Positions 17,474 through 24,902 of a DNA stretch of 64,000 nucleotides are shown here, in pieces. Source of the DNA: Brevibacterium ihuae (GTDB lineage Bacteria > Actinomycetota > Actinomycetes > Actinomycetales > Brevibacteriaceae). Every line of letters starts with the position of its first letter. The first letter of the stretch is position 1. The notes under the pieces are model-generated. The model was given only the letters and a program-made list of their open reading frames with translations. It was not told where the DNA came from and ran no database searches. The stretch covers positions 788,369 through 852,368 of the forward strand of contig NZ_FXWZ01000002.1 in the NCBI RefSeq assembly GCF_900184225.1, in the 5' to 3' direction. A program made the translations under genes and the position numbers.

Positions 17474-19003
17474 ATGACCGACAAGAACCGCGAAGGCGAC
17501 CAGCCCGACGACAACAACGACCCGCTCGGCAACATCTTCGGGATGTTCTTCGGACCCGGCGGGCAGTTCGGCGGCACCTTCGGACAGCAGGGTTCCGGCG
17601 GCGGTTCCGGTGCATCCGGCCCCGCAGGACTCCCCTTCGACCCTGCGATGCTCGGCGGCATCATGCAGCAGCTCCAGGGGATGCTCGGCGGCGGCTCGAA
17701 CGCCGGCGGGATGCGGGCAGCGGAGCAGCGGATCCCCCAGCCGGACCCGGAGATCACCGAGGACGTGTCCCGGGCCGCCCACGACGCGTTCCGCCTCGCT
17801 GAGCTCTGGCTCGAGAACGTCACCCCCTCGGCGATCGGCGTCCCCGAGGCGATCGCCCTCACCCGCCGCGAATGGGTCGAGCAGACCTTCGAGGGCTGGC
17901 AGCGGCTCGTCAAGCCCGTCCAGTCGAACATGTCGAGCGCGCTGTCGGCGAGCATCGCCGAGCAGGCGCCCGAGGAGCTCAAGCCGATGCTCGCCGGCGC
18001 CGGCCAGATGTTCGCATCGATGAGCGACTCGATGTTCGGCCTGCAGCTCGGCGAGGCGCTCGGCGCGCTGTCGGGCTCCGTCCTCAGCGGCACCGAGCAC
18101 GGGCTCCCGCTCGTCAAGGGCCAGCGGCCAGCGCTCGTCGAGGCGAACATCACCGGCGCCGCCTCGGAGCTCGGGGTCGAGGCCACCGAGCTGCGGATCT
18201 ACCTCGCCGTGCGCGAGCTCGCGCTCCTGTGGCTGTTCAAGCGCGCCCCGTGGCTCGCGGGCCATGTCGAGACGGCTCTGAGCAAGTACGCCTCCGGCAT
18301 CGAGATCGATCTCGAGCGCATCCAGGGCATGGCCGGTCAGATGGATCCGAGCCGCCTCCAGGAGATGAGCGAGGAGATCCGGCAGGGGCTGTTCCACCCG
18401 CAGCCGACCGCGGAGCAGAAGCAGGCGCTCGCGAGCGTGCAGAACCTCCTGTCGGTGGTCGCCGGCTGGGCCGATGTCGTCACCTACGAGGCCTGCGAGG
18501 CACTCGGTTCGCGCAGCGCGATCCGGGAGGCCCTGCGCGCCCGCCATGCCACCGAGGGCAGCGCGGACCGGACCTTCGCCGACCTCGTCGGCCTCGACCT
18601 GCGGCCCGCTCGGCTCCGTGACGCCGCGGCGCTCTTCTCCTACCTCGAGCAGTCCGAGGGCGCCGAGGCGCGGGACGCGGTCTTCAACCACCCCGATCTC
18701 CTCCCGACGACCCAGGACCTCGACGATCCGCTCGGCTACCGCGAACGGCGTGCTCAGGAATGGACCTCCGACTCCTCGATGGACGAGGCGCTGGCCCGGC
18801 TGCTCGCGGACGAGGCCGGACCGGGAACCGCTGATTCCGGATCCGCTCCGGCCGACGGATCCCGGACCGATGCAGCCGACGACTCCGGGACCGGAGCTGA
18901 TGGCTCCGGTTCCGGAGAGGGCGGCTCCGGCACCGCGGCGGACGGCACGGACGACAGCGGCCCCGAGGACGGCGAGGACCGCTCAGCGGGCCCGTCGAGC
19001 TGA
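17474..19003 (+). CDS. DUF2342 / putative zincin-like protein
   Basis: A protein of 509 residues of the actinobacterial family annotated as zinc-dependent metalloprotease or TIGR03624 hydrolase. Layout: Gly-rich low-complexity N-terminus (about 10-85), a helical core (about 95-430), then a Ser/Asp/Gly-rich acidic tail of about 75 residues. I see no HExxH. The helix where the family would carry a metal-binding His reads VRELALLWLFKRAPWLAGH, so catalytic activity is doubtful. ATG 17474 follows GAGGGAAC; a -10 TAGGCT lies at 17422-17427. Its TGA overlaps the ATG of the Nudix gene. Function unknown. Confidence 0.8.
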   Translation: MTDKNREGDQPDDNNDPLGNIFGMFFGPGGQFGGTFGQQGSGGGSGASGPAGLPFDPAMLGGIMQQLQGMLGGGSNAGGMRAAEQRIPQPDPEITEDVSRAAHDAFRLAELWLENVTPSAIGVPEAIALTRREWVEQTFEGWQRLVKPVQSNMSSALSASIAEQAPEELKPMLAGAGQMFASMSDSMFGLQLGEALGALSGSVLSGTEHGLPLVKGQRPALVEANITGAASELGVEATELRIYLAVRELALLWLFKRAPWLAGHVETALSKYASGIEIDLERIQGMAGQMDPSRLQEMSEEIRQGLFHPQPTAEQKQALASVQNLLSVVAGWADVVTYEACEALGSRSAIREALRARHATEGSADRTFADLVGLDLRPARLRDAAALFSYLEQSEGAEARDAVFNHPDLLPTTQDLDDPLGYRERRAQEWTSDSSMDEALARLLADEAGPGTADSGSAPADGSRTDAADDSGTGADGSGSGEGGSGTAADGTDDSGPEDGEDRSAGPSS

Positions 19004-19578
19004 TGCGCGCACACCTCGCCGACCGGGAGCTCCGCTCCTGGCCGGCCCCTGCGGACCGCATCGACGAGCGCGAGGCGGCACTCGCCTTCCTCTCCGAGCA
19101 CGGTGATGCCGCGCTCCGGCGCACGGGCGGGGCCGAGCACTTCACGGCGAGCTGCGTCGTGTTCGACCTCGCCGCGAGCCGCGTGCTCCTCCACCATCAT
19201 CGGAAGGCCGACGCCTGGGGACAGTTCGGCGGTCACATCGAGGATTCCGACGCGGGCCTCCGCCCGGCCGCCGAGCGCGAATGCCTCGAGGAATCCGGGC
19301 TCGCCGCGGTGGACTGGCTCTCCCCCGCACCGGTCGACCTCCACGTGCACGCGCTGCCGTCGGCCTTCGGCACCTGCCGCGTCCACCGGGACGTCGTCTA
19401 CGCCGCGATCGCGAGTGCGGACGCGCAGGTGAGCGCCTCGCCGGAGTCGCACGCCGTCGCCTGGTTCGATCTCGCGGCACTCCCGGAGAACATCCTCCCC
19501 GACCTGCCGGATCGACTCCCCCGGCTGTTCGCGCTCACCGCGGACGCCCGTTCCGCGGCCGGCTCCGCCGAGCACTGA
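19003..19578 (+). CDS. Nudix hydrolase
   Basis: A 191-residue Nudix-fold protein. The box is recognisable as GGHIEDSDAGL..AAERE followed by CLEESGL. The catalytic REUxEExGU half is intact, but the first half is shifted by one residue (the usual Glu before x7-RE reads Ala/Asp), so it is slightly non-canonical. The substrate cannot be predicted. The ATG overlaps the stop codon of the DUF2342 gene (TGATG), so they form an operon. Confidence 0.85.
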   Translation: MRAHLADRELRSWPAPADRIDEREAALAFLSEHGDAALRRTGGAEHFTASCVVFDLAASRVLLHHHRKADAWGQFGGHIEDSDAGLRPAAERECLEESGLAAVDWLSPAPVDLHVHALPSAFGTCRVHRDVVYAAIASADAQVSASPESHAVAWFDLAALPENILPDLPDRLPRLFALTADARSAAGSAEH

Positions 19579-19672
19579 CGACGCTCAACCCGCAGTGCCG
19601 GCCCGACACGGCGCACCACAGCGCCCGCACTGCCCCCGGGTCGCGCGGGTCGCCGGTTCGGACGCCCGAGGA

Positions 19673-20227
19673 TCAGTTCCCCGGTTCGCCGACGCCCCCC
19701 GCGGCGGCTTCGCCGTAGGAAAAGCCGGAGAGGAAGATCTCCGCCCGGTCCGTGTCCGGATGGCGACGGGTGAGAGCGTCGAACGCCGCGGAGTGGTCCG
19801 GGACCCGCAGATGGGCGAGCTCGTGGACGAGGACGGACTCGAGGACCCAGCGCGGCACCTCGCGCAGCCGGTCGGACACCCGGATCGACCGCGTCGCCGA
19901 GGTCGCCGAGGCGAACCGCCGGCGCTGGTTCGCCACCCAGCGCACGGAGCTCGGGGCCACACCGTCGTCGAAGTAGCGGTCGTTGAGCTCGGCGGCGAGC
20001 ACCTCGAGGTCCGCATCGCCGCGCGGAACCGCCGCGGCACGCCGTTCGAGGCGGGCGATGAGCGCTCCGATGTCCGCCGCATGACGCCGGACGTCGTAAC
20101 GGGCGGGCACGGCGACGAGATAGGCACCGTGCTGCCGACTCACCGAGATCGTCTTCCGCCGCCGGGCCGAACGGCGGACGGCGATGGACCCGGAGTCGAG
20201 AGCTGCGATGACCTCTGCTGCTTCCAT
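19673..20227 (-). CDS. YgjP-like (M48/SprT-type) metallopeptidase
   Basis: A protein of 184 residues with a single zinc-peptidase motif, H135-E-L-A-H139, followed by VPDHSAAF with His145 as the likely third ligand; this is the YgjP/DUF45 pattern. It is soluble, and its N-terminal half is Arg-rich and beta-forming (VRRSARRRKTISVSRQHG). ATG 20227 has a -10 box TAGGGT ending exactly 7 nt upstream (20235-20240), so it looks leaderless. Cellular substrate unknown. Confidence 0.88.
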   Translation of the reverse strand: MEAAEVIAALDSGSIAVRRSARRRKTISVSRQHGAYLVAVPARYDVRRHAADIGALIARLERRAAAVPRGDADLEVLAAELNDRYFDDGVAPSSVRWVANQRRRFASATSATRSIRVSDRLREVPRWVLESVLVHELAHLRVPDHSAAFDALTRRHPDTDRAEIFLSGFSYGEAAAGGVGEPGN

Positions 20228-20491
20228 GCGATCCACCCTAGAGGGCGGCGCGGACACGGCCCGCCGGTTCCCGCGATGAGCGACACGCCGATGAGCGAAG
20301 AAAATTTCCGAGCCCGGACCGCACCTCGGCCCTCCGGGGAGCTGCACGGGTGCGAATCGCCGGTTCCACCGGGCGGGATCGAGCACGGTCCGAACCTCGT
20401 CGCACCGGATCTCCACATGCCCGTCCACAGGCGGGGCCGCAGTCATCAACAGGATCTCCCCGCTTGTGCACAGGGGCGGGTCCGAGCGGTG

Positions 20492-20519
20492 TTGACGGCA
20501 TCGCGCGACCGCGCATACT
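20492..20519 (+). promoter_or_regulatory. Sigma-70-type promoter for the ThiF-like gene leader
   Basis: TTGACG (20492-20497), 16-nt spacer, CATACT (20514-20519), with ATACTT also readable at 17 nt. It is one of the best -35/-10 pairs in the window. It would give a leader of roughly 245 nt before GTG 20773. Confidence 0.6.
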
Positions 20520-20572
20520 TTGAGGAGTCAGACCCCCGGAAAACCCGGGTTTCATGGGCAAGGGGAAGGCTC

Positions 20573-20638
20573 ATGACACACCGAGCGCGGCTGGGGGTCT
20601 CCACCGGGCAGGGCGGTCGGCACATGCGGATCCGATGA
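20573..20638 (+). CDS. Upstream 21-codon ORF in the leader
   Basis: The ORF encodes MTHRARLGVSTGQGGRHMRI-R. It has a strong purine-rich ribosome-binding site (AGGGGAAGG, 3 nt before the ATG) downstream of a good promoter. Its last 12 codons include the 5' arm of the long stem at 20603-20665, so ribosomes finishing it would open that stem. It could be a regulatory uORF. I do not recognise the peptide. Confidence 0.4.
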   Translation: MTHRARLGVSTGQGGRHMRIR

Positions 20639-20665
20639 TCGGCAGCCGTTCCGACCCTGCCCGGT
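20603..20665 (+). promoter_or_regulatory. Long-range stem in the ThiF-like gene leader
   Basis: An 11-bp perfect stem (20603-20613 with 20655-20665) encloses smaller helices (TCGG/CCGA; CCGA-TGA-TCGG). There is no T tract, so it is more likely a regulatory or attenuating fold than a plain terminator. The rest of the 20228-20772 gap holds nothing else that I can name. Confidence 0.45.
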
Positions 20666-20772
20666 CCCGTCCTCCCCGGCACCGTCCGACCGCGGTTGTC
20701 CACAGGTTCTCCCCAGGGCTGTCGGACCCCGCCCGCACCTCGGTACCCTCCGGAGCAGGAGGTGGTTGACCG

Positions 20773-21666
20773 GTGTATCAGCTCTACCATTCGGTCCCGG
20801 TGGTGTGGCGCAGCGATCGCTGCGTGCAGTTCGGGATCGACGAACCGATCCTCATCGACGGGCTGACCCCGCCCGACACCGAACTCGTCTCCGTGCTCCG
20901 GATGGGGATCGGCGTCGACGACTTCTTCGACCGCGCCGCGCACCTCGGCGTCTCCGCGGCACGGGCTTCGTCCCTCCTCGCCCTGCTCGACGAGGCCGGC
21001 GCGCTCGTGCCGATCGGCCCGCGCTCGACCACCCGCCTCCCGACGGTCCACGTCGACCCGGTCGCGGCGACCCTCGGCATCCCGCCGGCGCAGGTCGCGG
21101 AGCCCCTCACCGCCGCTCCGGTGCTCGTCTCCGGCCCGTTCGCCCGACAGCTCCTCCCCGTCCTCGTCGCCGCGGGATTCGAGGCGTCCCCGATCGACCG
21201 CGTCGAGGACGCCGCCGCCCACCGCTCCCCCGTCGTCGTGCTCACCGGGGTGTGGGTGGAGGACGCGGTGTCCGCGGCCTGCCTCGTCGAGAACGGGATC
21301 ACCCACCAGCAGGTCGTCGTCGGTCAGTCCGGCGCGACGATCTCCCACGTCGTGGTCCCCGGAGTCACCCCGTGCACCCGCTGCCGGGTGCTCCGGCGGA
21401 CAGACGAGGACGCCGACTGGTTCCTCGCCTGGCGGTCCCTGTGGCGGCAGGCGCCGCAGCCGGCCCGCACCGACCCGGTGCTCGGCACCCTGGCGATGGC
21501 GCACGCCGCGCTCGTGCTGCGCAGTCATCTGCTCGGCGGACGGCCTGTCCCCGTCGATGCCGTCGTCACCCTGCCCGACGGCGCGGTGACGGAGACGGAG
21601 GTCGAATTCCACGACTCCTGCGACTGCCGGATCCCGGTGGCCGGCACCGTCGACGTGTCCGCCTGA
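20773..21666 (+). CDS. ThiF/TOMM cyclodehydratase-like leader-binding protein
   Basis: A protein of 297 residues from GTG 20773 (AGGAGG 10 nt upstream). It resembles the C-terminal half of E1-like proteins and the peptide-binding subunit of azoline cyclodehydratases. The zinc-knuckle cysteines C201-x2-C204 (TPCTRCRVLRR) and C283-x-C285 are present, but there is no GxGGxG nucleotide site. The N-terminal part (about 1-80) is a winged-helix-like domain. It stands alone: no azoline synthetase partner or precursor peptide cluster is visible. It matches the position of Rv3196 near uvrD2 in mycobacteria, so a conserved housekeeping role is more likely than natural-product synthesis. Confidence 0.7.
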   Translation: MYQLYHSVPVVWRSDRCVQFGIDEPILIDGLTPPDTELVSVLRMGIGVDDFFDRAAHLGVSAARASSLLALLDEAGALVPIGPRSTTRLPTVHVDPVAATLGIPPAQVAEPLTAAPVLVSGPFARQLLPVLVAAGFEASPIDRVEDAAAHRSPVVVLTGVWVEDAVSAACLVENGITHQQVVVGQSGATISHVVVPGVTPCTRCRVLRRTDEDADWFLAWRSLWRQAPQPARTDPVLGTLAMAHAALVLRSHLLGGRPVPVDAVVTLPDGAVTETEVEFHDSCDCRIPVAGTVDVSA

Positions 21667-21684
21667 GCTCGCGGCGGCCGCGGG

Positions 21685-23814
21685 TCAGGTTTCCGCGTGC
21701 CGCTCGACGAGGGCGAGGATCTCGGTGCCGTACAGCTCGTGCTTCACCGGGCCGATCCCGGGGATCCGCTCCATGTCCGCCGCGGTCCGCGGCCTGACCT
21801 CGGCGATCGCATTGACCGTCGCGGTGGTGAGCACCATGTACGCCGGCACCCGCATGTGCTCGGAGCGCTCACGGCGCCATTCGAGCAGGGCGGCGAGCAG
21901 ACGCTCGTCGACCTCGGCCGGGCAGTGCCCGCACCGCTCGAGCTTCTGCTCGACCGCGGAAACGAGGACCCTGCCGCAGCGGCGGCACTGCTGCGGAGCG
22001 GGTCGCGGACGCGCACTGCGCGCTCCGGCGCCCCCGACGGCCTGCGGACGCTTCCCGCCGGCACCCTGCATCTCTCCGACGAAGCGCGACGGCGAGCGCC
22101 GCGCGCGGCTGCCCTCCTGGCGGGAGAGCGACCAGCTCAGCGACAGCTCGGTGCGGGCCCGGGTGAGCGCGACGTAGAACAGGCGTCGCTCCTCGGCGAC
22201 CGCTGCCGGGGTGCGGGCGAAGCTGATCGGCAGCAGGCCCTCGGACAGGCCGACGAGGTGGACGCTCTCCCATTCCAGGCCCTTCGCGGCGTGGACCGAG
22301 GCGAGGGTGACGCCGTTGACCGGCGGTGCGAACTGGTGCTCCTGCCGGTCGGCGAGCTCCGCGAGGAAGTCCGGGAGGGGGACGGGCAGCTCCGAGTCCC
22401 GCTGGATCGTCGCCGCGAGGTCGACGAGGGCGTTGAGCGACTCCCAGCGCTCCCGCGCCGCACCGGTGCCCGCCGGCGGCTGCGGTGCCCAGCCGATCGC
22501 GTCGAGCACCTCGCCGACGACCGTGTCGAGAGCCCCCGGGCCGCGGGTCGCCGCCGAGGCGCGCAGCAGCGCGATGCCCTCCTTGACCTCGCGTCGGGCG
22601 AAGAAGCGCTCGCCGCCGCGCAGAACATAGCCGACTCCGCGGCGCGCGAGCGCGTCCTCGAAGGCCTGGCTCTGGCCGTTGGTGCGGAACAGCACCGCGA
22701 TGTCGGAGGCCCGGCGCCCGCCGGCGATCTCCCCGGCGATCCGCGCGGCCACCGCCTCGGCCTCGGCCCGGTCATCGGCGTACTCGGTGAAGCGCGGCGG
22801 CGGGCCGTTCCGCCCGGTGCCGCGGAGCACGAGGGGCGTCCGGCCGGTGCGGGCGAGGACGGCGTTCGCGGCCTGGACGATCTGCTCGGTCGACCGGTAG
22901 TTGCGGACGAGCGACACCGTCCGGGCACCCGGCAGGCGCGACGGGAGTCGGTGGAGGAACGAGTCGGTGGCACCGGCGAAGGTGTAGATCGTCTGCGCCG
23001 GATCCCCGACGACGCACAGCGACTCCCGGCGTCCGACCCAGCGCATGAGCAGGTCGTACTGGACCGGGGAGACGTCCTGGAACTCGTCGACGACGAAATG
23101 ACGGTACTGGCCGTGGATCCGCGCGGCGATGTCCTCGCGGGTCGCGAGCAGTCCGGTGAGGGTGAGGAGGATGTCCTCGAAGTCGAGCAGCCGGCGGCGG
23201 GACTTGATCTCGCTGTAGGAGCGCATGATCTGCTCCATCCCGGCCGGAGTGATGCCGGCGGGGAGCTCTCGCGATGCGGCCTGCTCGACGTAGTCGTCGA
23301 CGGCGAGCAGGGAGACCGCGGCGTACTCGATCTCGGCGGCGACGTCGCGCACCGTCTCCCGCTCGACCTCGAAGCCGGCCTCCGCCATCGCCCGCGCGAG
23401 GATGCCGGACTTCTGACCGAGGAGCTCCGGGAACGGGCCTTCGGCGAAGGAGTCCCAGAAGAAGCGCAGCTGCCGCAGCGCCGCGGAGTGGAACGTCCGG
23501 GCCTGCACCCCGGGCACCCCGAGGGCGCGCAGGCGGGAGCGCATCTCGCCGGCGGCCTTGGCGGTGAAGGTCAGTGCGAGGACGTGCTGGACGGACAGCG
23601 CACCGGTCGCCGCGCCGTACGCGATCCGGTGGGTCATCGCCCGGGTCTTGCCCGTCCCGGCCCCGGCGAGGACGACGAGCGGCCCGGACACGTGCTCGGC
23701 GACGCGGCGCTGTTCGGGATCGAGGTGCTCGAGGAGCGCGTCGGCGTCGGCCGGGAGCAGCGGACCGGGTGAGGGAGAGGATGCACCGACTGCCGCAGGT
23801 GGTCCGGCGGTCAT
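21685..23814 (-). CDS. uvrD2: ATP-dependent DNA helicase UvrD2
   Basis: A superfamily-1A helicase of 709 residues. Walker A AGAGTGKT (about 50-57), Walker B/DExQ in FVVDEFQDVSP, motif IV-VI elements VRNYRST, HAAKGLEWESV and LTRAR are all present. C-terminal extension: a four-cysteine zinc module (CRRCGRV ... CGHC) and an HRDC domain (about 640-705). That architecture defines actinobacterial UvrD2. The ATG overlaps the nudC stop (ATGA), so nudC-uvrD2 are one transcript. Confidence 0.94.
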   Translation of the reverse strand: MTAGPPAAVGASSPSPGPLLPADADALLEHLDPEQRRVAEHVSGPLVVLAGAGTGKTRAMTHRIAYGAATGALSVQHVLALTFTAKAAGEMRSRLRALGVPGVQARTFHSAALRQLRFFWDSFAEGPFPELLGQKSGILARAMAEAGFEVERETVRDVAAEIEYAAVSLLAVDDYVEQAASRELPAGITPAGMEQIMRSYSEIKSRRRLLDFEDILLTLTGLLATREDIAARIHGQYRHFVVDEFQDVSPVQYDLLMRWVGRRESLCVVGDPAQTIYTFAGATDSFLHRLPSRLPGARTVSLVRNYRSTEQIVQAANAVLARTGRTPLVLRGTGRNGPPPRFTEYADDRAEAEAVAARIAGEIAGGRRASDIAVLFRTNGQSQAFEDALARRGVGYVLRGGERFFARREVKEGIALLRASAATRGPGALDTVVGEVLDAIGWAPQPPAGTGAARERWESLNALVDLAATIQRDSELPVPLPDFLAELADRQEHQFAPPVNGVTLASVHAAKGLEWESVHLVGLSEGLLPISFARTPAAVAEERRLFYVALTRARTELSLSWSLSRQEGSRARRSPSRFVGEMQGAGGKRPQAVGGAGARSARPRPAPQQCRRCGRVLVSAVEQKLERCGHCPAEVDERLLAALLEWRRERSEHMRVPAYMVLTTATVNAIAEVRPRTAADMERIPGIGPVKHELYGTEILALVERHAET

Positions 23815-24794
23815 GAATCCCCGGCGAGCCAGGCGGACAGGATCTGCCCGGCGATGGACACCTCACCGGGCACCCACACGGTCTTCGCCGCGACCTCCGC
23901 GGCGAGCTCCTCCCGGGTGAACCAGCGCACCCGGGTGATCTCGTCGCCGTCGGCCCGGGTGTCCATCGAGGTCGCCTCCGCGGTGAAGCCGAGCATGAGC
24001 GAGGACGGGAAGGGCCACGGCTGCGAGCCGACGTACGCGGGACGCACGCAGTCGACCCCCGCCTCCTCCCAGACCTCGCGGATGACCGCGGCCTCGAGGG
24101 TCTCCCCGGGCTCGACGAAGCCGGCGAGGAGCGAATAGCGGTCCGCGGGCCACTGGGCGTTGTTCCCGAGCAGGAGGCGCTCGGTGCCGGAGTCGTCGGT
24201 GTGGACGACGGCCATGATGACGGCGGGGTCGGTGCGCGGGAAGTGCTCGCTGCCGGTGTGCGGGTCCTGCCTCACCCAGCCGCCGTGCATCGGCACGGTG
24301 GGTGATCCGTTGCGGGGCGAATGGGTGTGCGTCCGGTGCCAGTTGCCGACCGCCACGAGGGCGCACGCGAGACCGATGTCGAGATCGCCGAGCTCGGTCG
24401 CGACGTGCCGCAGGTCGAGCCACGTCGGATCGGAGACGTGGATGCCGGTCGCCGGACCGTCGAGGAGGTCCTCGGCATCGCGGTCGCGATCAGCGGCGAG
24501 ACGGGAGTCCACCTCCGAACGCCCGGCGTCGTCGAGGTCGATGCCGATGTAGTCGGTGCCCTCCGCGTCGGTGCCGAGGTACACCTGGGTGCCGGTGGCG
24601 GGGGCGTCCGCGGCATCGACGGTGAACAGCCGGCCGGAGGCGATGAGGACGTAGCCCCGGTGGGCGAGCACACCCCGGGTGCCGGTGCGGGCCCACACCT
24701 CCGAGAGATCCCCGTCGGTGCCGCGGGACAGGTGGTTGCGGCGCACGTCGCTGCGCGCCAGGCTGGCCGGTTCGAGGAGCGGGAGTGGTCTCAT
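23811..24794 (-). CDS. nudC: NADH pyrophosphatase NudC without zinc ribbon
   Basis: A protein of 327 residues. The Nudix box G225-x5-E-x7-REVxEEAGV is perfect, and the NudC signature SQPWPFPSS (257-265) is present. NudC hydrolyses NAD(H) and removes NAD caps from RNA. Oddity: the four-Cys ribbon normally found before HFPRTDP is gone; the positions expected for CPRCG read SPRNG (159-163), and the second pair is replaced in RQDPHTGSE. The ATG at 24794 has a -10 box TATCGT 7 nt upstream (24802-24807). It is co-transcribed with uvrD2. Confidence 0.9.
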   Translation of the reverse strand: MRPLPLLEPASLARSDVRRNHLSRGTDGDLSEVWARTGTRGVLAHRGYVLIASGRLFTVDAADAPATGTQVYLGTDAEGTDYIGIDLDDAGRSEVDSRLAADRDRDAEDLLDGPATGIHVSDPTWLDLRHVATELGDLDIGLACALVAVGNWHRTHTHSPRNGSPTVPMHGGWVRQDPHTGSEHFPRTDPAVIMAVVHTDDSGTERLLLGNNAQWPADRYSLLAGFVEPGETLEAAVIREVWEEAGVDCVRPAYVGSQPWPFPSSLMLGFTAEATSMDTRADGDEITRVRWFTREELAAEVAAKTVWVPGEVSIAGQILSAWLAGDS

Positions 24795-24902
24795 GCGCTC
24801 CACGATAGCGAACGCGCCGGACACGTCCGGGTCCCGCGAATCACCGGGGCGCGGCCCGTGCGGTTCGTCGCCACGGGCGGGCATCCCGGGTAGGTTGGGG
24901 GT

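Larger units (their letters stand above)
20421..20704 (+). promoter_or_regulatory. Three DnaA-box-like 9-mers in an intergenic gap
   Basis: CCGTCCACA (20421-20429), TTGTGCACA (20464-20472) and a perfect actinobacterial DnaA box TTGTCCACA (20696-20704) lie in the same orientation within the 545-nt gap. No dnaA or dnaN gene is nearby, so this is not oriC. Binding is untested and may be chance. Confidence 0.3.

Noticed and set aside
20421..20704. Chromosomal replication origin
   Set aside because: DnaA-box-like sequences are few, there is no AT-rich unwinding region, and dnaA, dnaN and gyrB are not nearby.
20773..21666. RiPP/azoline cluster built on the ThiF-like gene and the 21-residue ORF
   Set aside because: No ATP-using YcaO partner, protease, transporter or Cys/Ser/Thr-rich core peptide is present, and the gene sits in a conserved housekeeping neighbourhood.
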